Shown piece after piece: positions 16,581-25,214 of a stretch of DNA of 64,000 nt. A program made the translations under genes and the position numbers. The stretch comes from Campylobacter concisus (lineage in GTDB: Bacteria > Campylobacterota > Campylobacteria > Campylobacterales > Campylobacteraceae). The stretch lies in assembly GCF_003048675.2 (NCBI RefSeq), contig NZ_CP060707.1, positions 806,001-870,000 on the forward strand, read 5' to 3'. The notes below the pieces were generated by a model, which had not been told where the DNA came from, did no database searches, and saw only the letters and a program-made list of their open reading frames with translations. Position 1 is the stretch's first letter; each line of letters opens with the position of its first letter.

Positions 16581-18592
16581 AAAAAGGTATATTTTTAGCA
16601 CTTAGTGTTGCTTTGTTTTTGGGTTGTTCGCAGACAACAAAACCAGAGCCAAACAAGCAGCAAAATGCCCTGCCAGACGAAAATGTTTATAAGCCAAATG
16701 AGCGCATCAGCTTGCTTGAATTTGAAGTAAAACAAGACGCATCGTCGCTACCTCAAAATATGCAAAGTGCGAGTTTTACTCAAGATGAAATTTTAAAAAG
16801 AAGATTTAAAGTTTTTACTCTAAGAGGCGTGAAATTTAACCCAAATGACGCTTTTTGGGCGTTTAATGTATATAAGCCAAGCGAAAAAAGAAAGTATTTT
16901 GGTTCAAATTTTAGGCAGATACCTCAAAGCTGGTTTGACGCGCAAAAGGACAATGCAAATTTCGCTGGCTTTTTGCAAATTTCAGCTTACGCTCTAACTT
17001 CAGCAAACACAGCTGTAAGAAATTTCCCAACCGACGAGCCGATATTTTTAAACCCGCAAACCCCAGGTGAGGGCTATCCGTTTGACTATTTGCAAGAATC
17101 AACCCTAAGCATCGCTCATCCGCTCTTTGTATCGCACCTCTCAAAAGATAGGGCGTGGGCGTTTGTGAGCGATGATGCGGTTTGGGGCTGGGTGAAGGTT
17201 GAAGATATCAAATTTATCAGCGATGAAGAGGCGCTTGCCTATCAAAAATCAAGCTTTGTAACGATAAAAACCGACAAGATGCCAGTTTATGACAAGGGCG
17301 GAAACTTTTTATTTTACTCGCGTGTCGGCGCAATACTGCCAGTTTTGGCGCAAGATGACAAAAACTACTACGGCAAAATTTATGTAAGAAATATGCTTAG
17401 GGAGTTTGTCCTCCCAAAGTCTTTTAGCGCCCTTTTTCCACTTAAATTTAATGACTCAAATTTAAAAACACTTCTTAGCTCGCTTCTTACTCAGCCTTAT
17501 GGCTGGGGCGGGGTGGATAAGCTAAGAGACTGCTCGCTCTTTACAAAAGACTTGCTAGCAAGCTTTGGCGTGTGGTTACCTAGGAACTCAAGGGCGCAGG
17601 CAAATATGGGAGAAAAGATCAATCTAAAAGGTCTTAGTAACGCTGCAAAGAGCAAAGAGATAAAAGAAAAGGGCGTGCCATATCTCACTCTCGTGCATCT
17701 GCCAGGTCACATCATGCTCTATGCTGGATATAAGGGCGATGATATCTACGTGGTGCATGACGCTTGGGGGCTAAAGACTGCAAACAACGGCCGCGCGCTT
17801 ATCGGAGCGACCGCGATAACTACGCTAAATATCGGTCAAAACAGAAGCGACATACAAAGTGCAAATTTGCTAATTTCTAAGGTTGATTCTATAAATGTGA
17901 TGAGGCCTGAGCAAGGGATGCTAGATAAGGCTAGAAAGATCTCAGCTTTGCAAAGAGCTTATGGCGTAAAGATCGAAGAAAATTTGGTTAAATTTAGTGA
18001 TGGCACGAGTTTAGTCTATGATGATTTTAAACAAAAAGATGAAGAGTGCAGCACTGGCGCTGATATAGAGGATATGAACGCACTTGACTACGCTGCATTT
18101 TCGCCACTTAGCACAGCTCTAAGTGATGCTGGTAGATGCAGAAACTACGAGCTTTTAGGCAAAATTTATGGCTCAAGCGAGAGCGCAGTAAAGGCAAATT
18201 TAGTTGATGTAATCTGGCTAAAGGATTTTTTAAATTTGCCTTTAAAATTTAACTCTAAAAATGGCGCTGCAGCTGCCTTGCAAGAGGTAAGTAACGAGCT
18301 AAATGAGATGGTAAAGAGCGATCCAAATTTACTTGAATACCTAAAAGATCCTGGCGGGACATTTAAGTGGCGCATCATCGCTGGCACAAACCGCCTAAGC
18401 GCGCACAGCTACGGCATCGCGATCGATATAAATGTAAAAAAGAGCCACTACTGGCAGTGGAGCAAGGGCTATGAAAACTTGATCCCTGAAAAGATCGTGC
18501 GAGTTTTTGAGAAGCATAAATTTGTCTGGGGCGGACGCTGGAAGCACTTTGATACGATGCATTTTGAGTATCGCCCAGAGATGTTTGAGTAG
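16577..18592 (+). CDS. Lipoprotein peptidoglycan hydrolase: SH3-NlpC/P60 (C40) fused to M15 peptidase
   Basis: A 671-residue protein. The leader ends in a lipobox (FLGC), so it is membrane anchored. Residues of about 60-290 contain an NlpC/P60 N-terminal and bacterial SH3 region. A C40 cysteine peptidase follows: YGWGGVDKLRDCSLF holds the catalytic Cys, and LPGHIMLYAGY holds the His. After a linker the C-terminal third is an M15/VanY-like zinc peptidase, with SAHSYGIAIDIN and HFDTMHFEYR supplying the zinc ligands. C40 enzymes cut D-Glu-mDAP bonds; M15 enzymes trim D-Ala or act as endopeptidases. The frame is continuous, with no sign of a frameshift. It overlaps the gene before it and abuts the helicase gene. 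Confidence 0.85.
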   Translation: MKKGIFLALSVALFLGCSQTTKPEPNKQQNALPDENVYKPNERISLLEFEVKQDASSLPQNMQSASFTQDEILKRRFKVFTLRGVKFNPNDAFWAFNVYKPSEKRKYFGSNFRQIPQSWFDAQKDNANFAGFLQISAYALTSANTAVRNFPTDEPIFLNPQTPGEGYPFDYLQESTLSIAHPLFVSHLSKDRAWAFVSDDAVWGWVKVEDIKFISDEEALAYQKSSFVTIKTDKMPVYDKGGNFLFYSRVGAILPVLAQDDKNYYGKIYVRNMLREFVLPKSFSALFPLKFNDSNLKTLLSSLLTQPYGWGGVDKLRDCSLFTKDLLASFGVWLPRNSRAQANMGEKINLKGLSNAAKSKEIKEKGVPYLTLVHLPGHIMLYAGYKGDDIYVVHDAWGLKTANNGRALIGATAITTLNIGQNRSDIQSANLLISKVDSINVMRPEQGMLDKARKISALQRAYGVKIEENLVKFSDGTSLVYDDFKQKDEECSTGADIEDMNALDYAAFSPLSTALSDAGRCRNYELLGKIYGSSESAVKANLVDVIWLKDFLNLPLKFNSKNGAAAALQEVSNELNEMVKSDPNLLEYLKDPGGTFKWRIIAGTNRLSAHSYGIAIDINVKKSHYWQWSKGYENLIPEKIVRVFEKHKFVWGGRWKHFDTMHFEYRPEMFE

Positions 18593-19912
18593 ATGAAAGA
18601 TCAAATTTTAGAAATTTTATCTCGCTCAAACGTCTTTTTAACAGGCGGCGGCGGTGTTGGCAAGAGCTATCTAACCGCCTCCATCATCAGACACTACAAA
18701 GAAAATTTCAAAAACGTCGTCATCCTTGGCTCAACTGGCATAAGCGCTGTTAGTCTTGGGGGCGTGAGCTTGCATAGCTTTTTTAAATTTGGCTACTGCA
18801 AGGACTACGAGGAGCTAAGACGGCTTGACTACCGCCAAAAAGATAAGCTAAGCAAGCTACGAAATATGCTAGATGCCTGCAATCTGCTTGTAATAGACGA
18901 AATTTCGATGGTGAGCTCAAATGTCATGGAGATGATAAGATACCGCTTGCTTACCTCTAAATTTAAGGGCAGGGTGCTCATAGTGGGCGACTTTTATCAG
19001 CTCCCACCAGTGCAAAAAGAGCAAAATGAGAGCAAACTTTTTAACTTTTTATACGCTTTTAACTCAAGTGCGTGGGAGGATATGAAATTTACAAATGTCG
19101 AGCTGCTCGTCTCAAAACGCACAAATGATCTTAAATTTTATGAAATTCTCTCTCGTCTTAGAGTTGGTGAGCTAGATGATGAGATGATGGCTTATATCGA
19201 GAGCTTGCGAGTGGATGTCATTGAGCCAGATAGCGAGACTAGCGTGCTTTTTGGCAGAAATGCCGAGGCTGAGATGCTAAATCAAAAAAGACTTCTTGCG
19301 CTTAATGTACCGCTTGAAATTTCAAACTCGGACGTGCTTGTTATGGATGAAAATTTAGATAAAAAAGAGTTTGAAAAGTGGGCAAATACGCTAAATATCT
19401 CAAGAAATTTAGAGATGAAGATAGGCGCAAAAATCATCTTTACTTCAAATAAATGGGGTGAATATTACAACGGCGAGCAGGGTAAGATCATGCAAATTTT
19501 AAAAGAAAATGGCGCCATTTCAAGTGTGATCGTGCAAAAAGATAGCGGCGAGATCTGCGAGATAGAAAAGTGTGCTTATAACTTTTGCGCGCTAAATTTG
19601 AATGAAGATGAGATCGAGGAGAACGTGCAAGCTTCGCTTTATCAGTTTCCATTTAAGCTTGCCTATGCGCTAACTATCCACAAGTCTCAAGGCATGAGTA
19701 TAAATTCGCTCATTTGCAACATCAACCACATCTTTGCCAAAGGACAGCTCTACGTCGCACTTTCTCGCGCGGTAAATCCTAAAAATTTAAAACTTTTTTA
19801 TGATAAGAAAAGTGATTTTAGGCAGCATTTAAGAAAAGTGGTTAAAATTGACGACGAAGTTAAGAAATTTTACCAAGAAAACGTATTTTTGCATATTAAG
19901 GAGAGTTTATGA
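18593..19912 (+). CDS. PIF1/RecD-type superfamily 1B DNA helicase
   Basis: A 439-residue ATPase with Walker A GGGGVGKSYLT, Walker B LLVIDEISMV, motif III GDFYQLPPV and the C-terminal ALTIHKSQGMS and YVALSRA motifs of SF1B 5'-3' helicases of the PIF1/Dda group. Likely roles are clearing stalled forks or G-quadruplexes. It begins at the base after the preceding stop codon and overlaps the following gene by 4 bp. Confidence 0.88.
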   Translation: MKDQILEILSRSNVFLTGGGGVGKSYLTASIIRHYKENFKNVVILGSTGISAVSLGGVSLHSFFKFGYCKDYEELRRLDYRQKDKLSKLRNMLDACNLLVIDEISMVSSNVMEMIRYRLLTSKFKGRVLIVGDFYQLPPVQKEQNESKLFNFLYAFNSSAWEDMKFTNVELLVSKRTNDLKFYEILSRLRVGELDDEMMAYIESLRVDVIEPDSETSVLFGRNAEAEMLNQKRLLALNVPLEISNSDVLVMDENLDKKEFEKWANTLNISRNLEMKIGAKIIFTSNKWGEYYNGEQGKIMQILKENGAISSVIVQKDSGEICEIEKCAYNFCALNLNEDEIEENVQASLYQFPFKLAYALTIHKSQGMSINSLICNINHIFAKGQLYVALSRAVNPKNLKLFYDKKSDFRQHLRKVVKIDDEVKKFYQENVFLHIKESL

Positions 19913-20448
19913 AAAAGCTATTTTTAAGCCTTGTTTTTGGCGTTTTTGCATTTGCAGACGTGCTAAAAGTGAGTGACTTTCAAACAGATATCTACTCAAA
20001 AGCTGGACAAAATTTAACAAAAAAGATAAGCATGAACCTTGAAGTTGTCGGACGTGACGTCGAGGAGAACGAAGCATACGTGCTTGATGCGCTAAACGTA
20101 GTTGTTGGCAGCTTTTACGTGGAGGATATCCTAACCTCAATGGGAAAAGAGAAATTTAAAGAGCTCTTTATGAAATATGCAGCCAAAAAGCACTCGCTTG
20201 ACATCGATGATGTGCTTATTTTAAACATCAAAGTGATAAATAATTTGGAGCTAAGCGAGATCATAAAAGCGATAAAAAGCCAAAATTTATGCTCTGATCC
20301 AAGCGTAAATGAAGATGTGATGACAAAGCCAGAAAAGAAGAAAAAGGGCAATGAGATCATCGTCGCACCTGATCCAAATGACGTGGTGCAAAAGCCGATC
20401 GATCTAAATAATGTGCAAGAATTTGGGAAAGACTTCGGAGAGAAGTGA
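19909..20448 (+). CDS. FliL-like exported protein
   Basis: A 179-residue protein with a cleavable-type signal peptide (MKKLFLSLVFGVFAFA). Its core, from KISMNLEVV through NEAYVLDALNVVVGSF to DDVLILNIKVI, resembles the periplasmic domain of FliL/stomatin-like flagellar basal-body proteins. A lysine-rich linker and an unstructured tail follow. True FliL has an uncleaved anchor, so this may be a paralogue. Overlap with the helicase gene suggests co-expression. A bidirectional hairpin follows. Confidence 0.55.
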   Translation: MKKLFLSLVFGVFAFADVLKVSDFQTDIYSKAGQNLTKKISMNLEVVGRDVEENEAYVLDALNVVVGSFYVEDILTSMGKEKFKELFMKYAAKKHSLDIDDVLILNIKVINNLELSEIIKAIKSQNLCSDPSVNEDVMTKPEKKKKGNEIIVAPDPNDVVQKPIDLNNVQEFGKDFGEK

Positions 20449-20449
20449 G

Positions 20450-20478
20450 TAAATTTGGCTAAAAGCTAGCCAAATTTA
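20450..20478. terminator. Bidirectional hairpin between the FliL-like gene and lolA
   Basis: Perfect 12-bp stem TAAATTTGGCTA / TAGCCAAATTTA with a five-base loop between convergent genes. It overlaps the lolA stop codon. Confidence 0.6.
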
Positions 20479-20988
20479 TTGATTTACGATGTCGTAACCT
20501 TGTGGGATGATTGGAGTTAGCGTCTCTTTTGGGATGAGCGCGTCTTTTACAGGGTTGCTTAGAGTGATTTTTATCTTATTTGAGAGTTTGTCTTTATAAT
20601 CAATCGTCGTTGGAAGCGTGTTTTTGATCGTTATAAAGTACTCAACCCCGTCATATATCGCCTTATAAAGTGTCGGCTGAATTTGCTCTGCGTGAGCTAA
20701 AACCTGCGTCAAATTTGGCGTATCATCTAGCCTTGAGATGACGGCTTGCTCAAGCTCATCCTCGATCACGACTACCTTGTCTTTGTCAAAGTAAATTCTC
20801 TTTGGTGTCGGACTTTCATATATCCAAAGCGCAGTGTTGTCGCTTTTAGCGTAAAATCTCCCTTTATAATTTACACTCTTGCCCTCGCTAAAGACAGTTT
20901 GAGTAAAGTCACTTTGCAGGCTTTTAAAATTTAAGCCAGCCCCAAATGAGCAAACCGCAACGAGAGAAGCTATCAAAAATTTTCTCAT
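20476..20988 (-). CDS. lolA: Outer-membrane lipoprotein carrier LolA
   Basis: A 170-residue periplasmic shuttle that takes lipoproteins from the LolCDE transporter across the periplasm. It has a signal peptide (MRKFLIASLVAVCSFGAG), the characteristic LQSDFTQTV start of the mature protein, and YKGRFYAKSDNTALWIYESP, typical of the LolA beta half-barrel. It is divergent from secA. A TAGAAT at 21009-21014 on the minus strand is a possible -10. A LolC/E-type permease gene lies about 2.7 kb away. Confidence 0.9.
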   Translation of the reverse strand: MRKFLIASLVAVCSFGAGLNFKSLQSDFTQTVFSEGKSVNYKGRFYAKSDNTALWIYESPTPKRIYFDKDKVVVIEDELEQAVISRLDDTPNLTQVLAHAEQIQPTLYKAIYDGVEYFITIKNTLPTTIDYKDKLSNKIKITLSNPVKDALIPKETLTPIIPQGYDIVNQ

Positions 20989-21085
20989 TTTTTATCCTTT
21001 TTTGGCGTATTCTAGCCCAGTTTAATTAAATAAATAGTTAAACTATGCTAAGATCCAAAGTTTAAAAATTTAGGAAGGTAAAGTA

Positions 21086-23692
21086 ATGATTTCATCGGTA
21101 TTTAGAAAGATTTTTGGCACGAAAAACGATAGAGAAGTCAAAAAATATATAAAACGTGTGGCGCAGATAAACGCGCTAGAGCCTACATATGAGAAGATGG
21201 GCGACGATGAGCTTAAGATCAAATTTAACGAGCTAAAAGCCCAAGTCATCGAAGAGAAAGTCACTTTAGATCAAATTTTAAATGATGTCTTTGCGTTAGT
21301 TAGAGAGGCTAGCAAAAGGGTGCTTAAGATGCGCCATTTTGACGTGCAACTAATAGGCGGCATGGTGCTAAACGAGGGCAGGATCGCTGAGATGAAGACA
21401 GGCGAGGGTAAGACCTTGGTGGCGACATTGCCAGTTATATTAAACGCTATGAGTGGCAAGGGCGTGCATGTAGTAACAGTAAATGACTACCTTGCAAAGC
21501 GTGACGCGACGCAAATGGGCGAGCTTTATAACTTTTTAGGTTTAAGCGTCGATGTGATACTAAGTGGCGGATATGACGACGAGGTAAGACAAGCTGCCTA
21601 TAACGCCGACATAACATACGGTACAAACTCAGAATTTGGCTTTGACTACCTTCGTGATAATATGAAATTTGAAGCTGGTCAAAAGGTGCAAAGAGGCCAT
21701 AACTTCGTTATCGTCGATGAGGTCGATAGTATCTTGATAGATGAGGCTAGAACACCACTTATAATCTCTGGTCCAACAAACCGCACACTTGATGGCTACA
21801 TAAGAGCTGATCAAGTCGCAAAGCAACTAACTAGAGGCACTCCAGCCGATCCAAACGTGCCAGGCTCAAAGCCAACGGGGGATTTTATAGTAGATGAAAA
21901 AAATAGAACGATAATGATCACAGAGGCTGGCATAAGCAAGGCTGAAAAGCTCTTTGGGGTTGAAAATTTATACAACCTTGAAAACGCCGTGCTAAGCCAC
22001 CACCTAGATCAAGCTCTAAAAGCTCACAATCTCTTTGAAAAAGACGTTCATTATGTCGTAAAAGATGGCGAGGTTGTAATTGTCGATGAATTTACAGGAC
22101 GTCTAAGCGAGGGTAGACGCTTTAGCGAGGGGCTTCACCAAGCGCTTGAAGCAAAAGAGGGCGTGAAAATCCAAGAAGAGAGCCAAACGTTAGCTGACAC
22201 AACCTACCAAAACTACTTTAGGATGTATAAAAAGCTTGCAGGTATGACTGGTACGGCTCAGACTGAGGCTACCGAGTTTTCTCAAATTTATAATCTTGAA
22301 GTTATCTCGATCCCAACAAACGTGCCAGTTAAGAGGATCGATCAAAACGACCTTATCTATAAAACTCAAAATGAGAAATTTAAAGCTGTCATCGACGAGA
22401 TCAAAAAGGCTCACGAAAAAGGTCAGCCAGTGCTTGTGGGAACTGCAAGTATCGAGCGTAGTGAGGTGCTTCACGAGATGCTTAAAAAAGCTGGCATCCC
22501 ACACTCCGTGCTAAATGCTAAAAACCACGAAAAAGAGGCCGAGATCATCGCGCAAGCTGGTGTAAAAGGTGCTGTAACTATCGCTACAAACATGGCTGGA
22601 CGTGGTGTTGATATCAGGATAAATGATGAGGTGAGAGACCTTGGCGGTCTATATATCATAGGCACCGAAAGGCACGAGAGTAGAAGGATAGATAATCAGC
22701 TCCGTGGCCGTGCTGGACGTCAGGGCGACCCTGGTATGAGTAGATTTTATCTAAGCTTAGAGGATAATCTTTTAAGAATTTTTGGTAGTGACCGTATAAA
22801 AGCTATCATGGATAGACTTGGTATCGACGAGGGCGAAAGCATCGAGAGCCGCATGGTGACAAGAGCTGTTGAAAATGCTCAAAAGAAAGTCGAGAGCTTG
22901 CACTTTGAGGCTAGAAAGCACTTGCTTGAGTATGACGACGTGGCAAATGAGCAAAGAAAGACCATCTACAAATACCGCGATGAGCTACTTGATAAAAGCT
23001 ACGATATGAGTGAGAAGATAGCTCAAAATAGGGTTGAATACGCTACAAATTTACTTGATACGGCTGAAATTTTCCATGGCGGTTTGAAAGATGACTATGA
23101 CATTAAAAATTTATGCTCTATCATCCTTGCGGACTGCGGCGAAGAGATCGACGAGAGTGAGCTAAAAGGGCTAGAGTATAATGAACTAGTAGAAAAAATA
23201 GCACAAATTTTAGAGGTTAGATATAACGAAAAGATGAGCGTGCTAAATGAGGAGCAAAGAAAAGATATAGAGAAAATTTTATACCTTCAAGTGCTTGATA
23301 ATGCGTGGAGAGAGCACCTTTATCAGATGGATATCCTAAAAACTGGTATCGGTCTAAGAGGGTATAATCAAAAAGATCCGCTAGTGGAGTATAAAAAAGA
23401 GAGCTACAACCTCTTTATGGAGCTAGTTGGCAGACTAAAAACCGAGAGCGTTAAAACGCTTCAAATCGTTAGATTTAAGAGCCGCGAGGAGCAAGAAGAG
23501 CAAGCTAGGATGATGCTTGAAGCTAGTCAAAATGCTGAAAATGAGCCTCTAAACTACAACAACCAAGGCGAAGAAGAAAATTTTACGCCTGAAAAAAAGA
23601 TACCAAGAAACGCCCCATGCCCTTGCGGAAGCGGTAAAAAATATAAAGATTGCCACGGCAAAAGTGGCCCTAAAAAAGGCATATTTGCTTAA
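21086..23692 (+). CDS. secA: Preprotein translocase ATPase SecA
   Basis: The motor that pushes unfolded preproteins through SecYEG. At 868 residues it has the expected length. Motifs include Walker [25 protein letters not shown], Walker [28 protein letters not shown] and [24 protein letters not shown] zinc-binding C-terminus ([14 protein letters not shown]) contacts SecB or ribosomes. A TAGGAAGG ribosome site precedes the ATG. A strong hairpin separates it from the LolC/E gene. Confidence 0.98.
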   Translation: MISSVFRKIFGTKNDREVKKYIKRVAQINALEPTYEKMGDDELKIKFNELKAQVIEEKVTLDQILNDVFALVREASKRVLKMRHFDVQLIGGMVLNEGRIAEMKTGEGKTLVATLPVILNAMSGKGVHVVTVNDYLAKRDATQMGELYNFLGLSVDVILSGGYDDEVRQAAYNADITYGTNSEFGFDYLRDNMKFEAGQKVQRGHNFVIVDEVDSILIDEARTPLIISGPTNRTLDGYIRADQVAKQLTRGTPADPNVPGSKPTGDFIVDEKNRTIMITEAGISKAEKLFGVENLYNLENAVLSHHLDQALKAHNLFEKDVHYVVKDGEVVIVDEFTGRLSEGRRFSEGLHQALEAKEGVKIQEESQTLADTTYQNYFRMYKKLAGMTGTAQTEATEFSQIYNLEVISIPTNVPVKRIDQNDLIYKTQNEKFKAVIDEIKKAHEKGQPVLVGTASIERSEVLHEMLKKAGIPHSVLNAKNHEKEAEIIAQAGVKGAVTIATNMAGRGVDIRINDEVRDLGGLYIIGTERHESRRIDNQLRGRAGRQGDPGMSRFYLSLEDNLLRIFGSDRIKAIMDRLGIDEGESIESRMVTRAVENAQKKVESLHFEARKHLLEYDDVANEQRKTIYKYRDELLDKSYDMSEKIAQNRVEYATNLLDTAEIFHGGLKDDYDIKNLCSIILADCGEEIDESELKGLEYNELVEKIAQILEVRYNEKMSVLNEEQRKDIEKILYLQVLDNAWREHLYQMDILKTGIGLRGYNQKDPLVEYKKESYNLFMELVGRLKTESVKTLQIVRFKSREEQEEQARMMLEASQNAENEPLNYNNQGEEENFTPEKKIPRNAPCPCGSGKKYKDCHGKSGPKKGIFA

Positions 23693-23703
23693 AATTTCTA
23701 CTT

Positions 23704-23731
23704 TTAAGGCGCCAAAGCGCCTTAATCTTTT
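23704..23731 (+). terminator. Rho-independent terminator after secA
   Basis: TTAAGGCGC / GCGCCTTAA perfect stem, loop CAAA, followed by TCTTTT. It ends 12 bases before the next start codon, so the LolC/E gene either relies on readthrough or has a promoter inside secA. Confidence 0.8.
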
Positions 23732-23743
23732 AAAGGCTATTTG

Positions 23744-24943
23744 ATGACAAGCTTACCAAAGTATCTACTTTTTAAATATTTAAGATTTGATAAAACTCAG
23801 CCATTTATCGCTCTAAGTGCCTTACTCGCCTTTCTTGGTGTTAGCATAGGACTTATGGTTTTAATAGTTGCGATGGCGATCATGAACGGATTTGATAAAG
23901 AATTTGAGCGCAAACTTTTTACGATGAACTATCCTATAACCGTTCAAAGCGCTTTTAAAGGCTCCATAGATGATGGCTTTGTAGATGAGCTAAAGGCTAA
24001 ATTTAGCGACCTTAAATTTAGTCCATATATCAGCACACAGGTCATTTACCGCTCGGCAAATGCGCTTGAAGGTGGGCTAATTTATGGCGTAAATTTTAAA
24101 GATGAAAAGCAGATAAATTCAGTTGTAAATGAAGCTTTGAAAGAAAAAGAGCTAGAGGGCTTTGAGATACTTGTGGGAAGTGGCATAACGAGTGAGTTTA
24201 GGCTAAGAAACGATGAAAAACTAACGCTTATCTTTACAAAGGCTGATCCTGCTGGCTTTTCGCTAACGCCAAAGATGAAGCGCTTTGATATCGGTGGCTC
24301 ATTTACATCTGGGTTAATCGCCTATGACAAGGCATTTTCATATACTTCGGTTGATGCATTAAGGAAAATTTTAGACTACCCAAAAGGCGTTTATGATGGA
24401 ATTCACATCTTTTCAAGTAAGCCATTTGATGATATAAAAAGGGTGCGCGAGGGGCTTCCAGCTGGCACGGTTGCTATTGGCTGGTGGGAGCAAAATGGCA
24501 ACTTTTTCTCAGCGCTCGCACTTGAAAAAAGAGCGCTTTTTATCGTTTTGATGTTAATTATCCTTGTGGCGTCGCTAAATATCATAAGCTCACTACTAAT
24601 GACCGTGATGAACCGCAGGCAGGAGATCGCCTTGCTTTTAGCGCTTGGTGCTAGCAAAGGCGAGATAAAAAGAAGCTTTTTTTATCAAGGGTTAGTAATA
24701 GGTGGAGGTGGCATTATATTTGGCTTAGTGCTTGGCTTTTTGGGGCTATTTTTACTTGGAAATTTCAACATCATAGACCTCCCAGCTGACGTCTATGGCT
24801 CAAGCAAACTGCCGCTTGAACTCTCAACTATTGATCTTGTGCTTATCGTAGTTGGAGCTGTATTTATCGTGGCTATCTCGTCCTACTATCCAGCAAAAAA
24901 AGCCACAGAGGTAAATGTCCTTCAAACTTTAAGAAATGAATAA
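23744..24943 (+). CDS. LolC/LolE-family lipoprotein-release permease
   Basis: A 399-residue permease with four transmembrane helices (about 20-45, 265-290, 320-345 and 365-385) and a large periplasmic MacB-like domain after the first. LFKYLRFDK and SALLAFLGVSIGLMVLIVAMAIMNGFDKEF near the start are typical LolC/E sequence, quoted here as separate halves of one segment; the late VVGAVFIVAISSYYPAKKA is also characteristic. It extracts lipoproteins for transfer to LolA. Campylobacter usually has a single LolC/E-type (LolF) subunit. The ATG at 23744 is preferred over the TTG one codon earlier. Confidence 0.88.
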   Translation: MTSLPKYLLFKYLRFDKTQPFIALSALLAFLGVSIGLMVLIVAMAIMNGFDKEFERKLFTMNYPITVQSAFKGSIDDGFVDELKAKFSDLKFSPYISTQVIYRSANALEGGLIYGVNFKDEKQINSVVNEALKEKELEGFEILVGSGITSEFRLRNDEKLTLIFTKADPAGFSLTPKMKRFDIGGSFTSGLIAYDKAFSYTSVDALRKILDYPKGVYDGIHIFSSKPFDDIKRVREGLPAGTVAIGWWEQNGNFFSALALEKRALFIVLMLIILVASLNIISSLLMTVMNRRQEIALLLALGASKGEIKRSFFYQGLVIGGGGIIFGLVLGFLGLFLLGNFNIIDLPADVYGSSKLPLELSTIDLVLIVVGAVFIVAISSYYPAKKATEVNVLQTLRNE

Positions 24944-24965
24944 AAGCCTGGCAAAGCTAGGCTTT
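24943..24965 (+). terminator. Hairpin after the LolC/E gene
   Basis: AAAGCCTGGC / GCTAGGCTTT with a G-T wobble and a three-base loop, overlapping the stop codon. The T-tract after it is poor, so the next hairpin probably does the terminating. Confidence 0.45.
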
Positions 24966-24978
24966 AAATTTAGTTTTA

Positions 24979-25007
24979 AAAAGCATATTATTGGCTAATA
25001 TGCTTTT
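24979..25007. terminator. Second hairpin, between LolC/E and the kefB side
   Basis: Perfect 12-bp stem AAAAGCATATTA / TAATATGCTTTT with loop TTGGC. A/T tracts lie on both sides, so it could act on either strand. On the minus strand it directly follows the gene remnant at 25011-25170. Confidence 0.55.
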
Positions 25008-25010
25008 ATT

Positions 25011-25170
25011 TTAATTTGTAATAAATTCTATTTTTTTATCTTTTGATAGCTCTTTAATTTTTACTTCTTTCTCATTAAGACTAGCATTGATGTTTTGACC
25101 AGACAAATTTTTAGCTTCTTATTGTTTCTTATATAATCAAAAATATTGCTAATAGTTTTATCAATTTATT
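25011..25170 (-). pseudogene. Remnant of a protein-coding gene, frameshifted
   Basis: On the minus strand, 25120-25170 reads DKTISNIFDYIRNNKK. After a one-step frame change, 25014-25121 reads EAKNLSGQNINASLNEKEVK and onward for about 15 more residues, to a stop at 25011-25013. Neither piece has a good start. The sequence looks like protein (charged helix, no rare pattern) and is followed by a hairpin. It is probably the decayed 3' end of a lost gene between the LolC/E gene and kefB. Family unknown. Confidence 0.35.
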
Positions 25171-25214
25171 TAAACGAACTTAACAAAAAAGCGTGTTTTA
25201 AGAAGTTAAATTTA

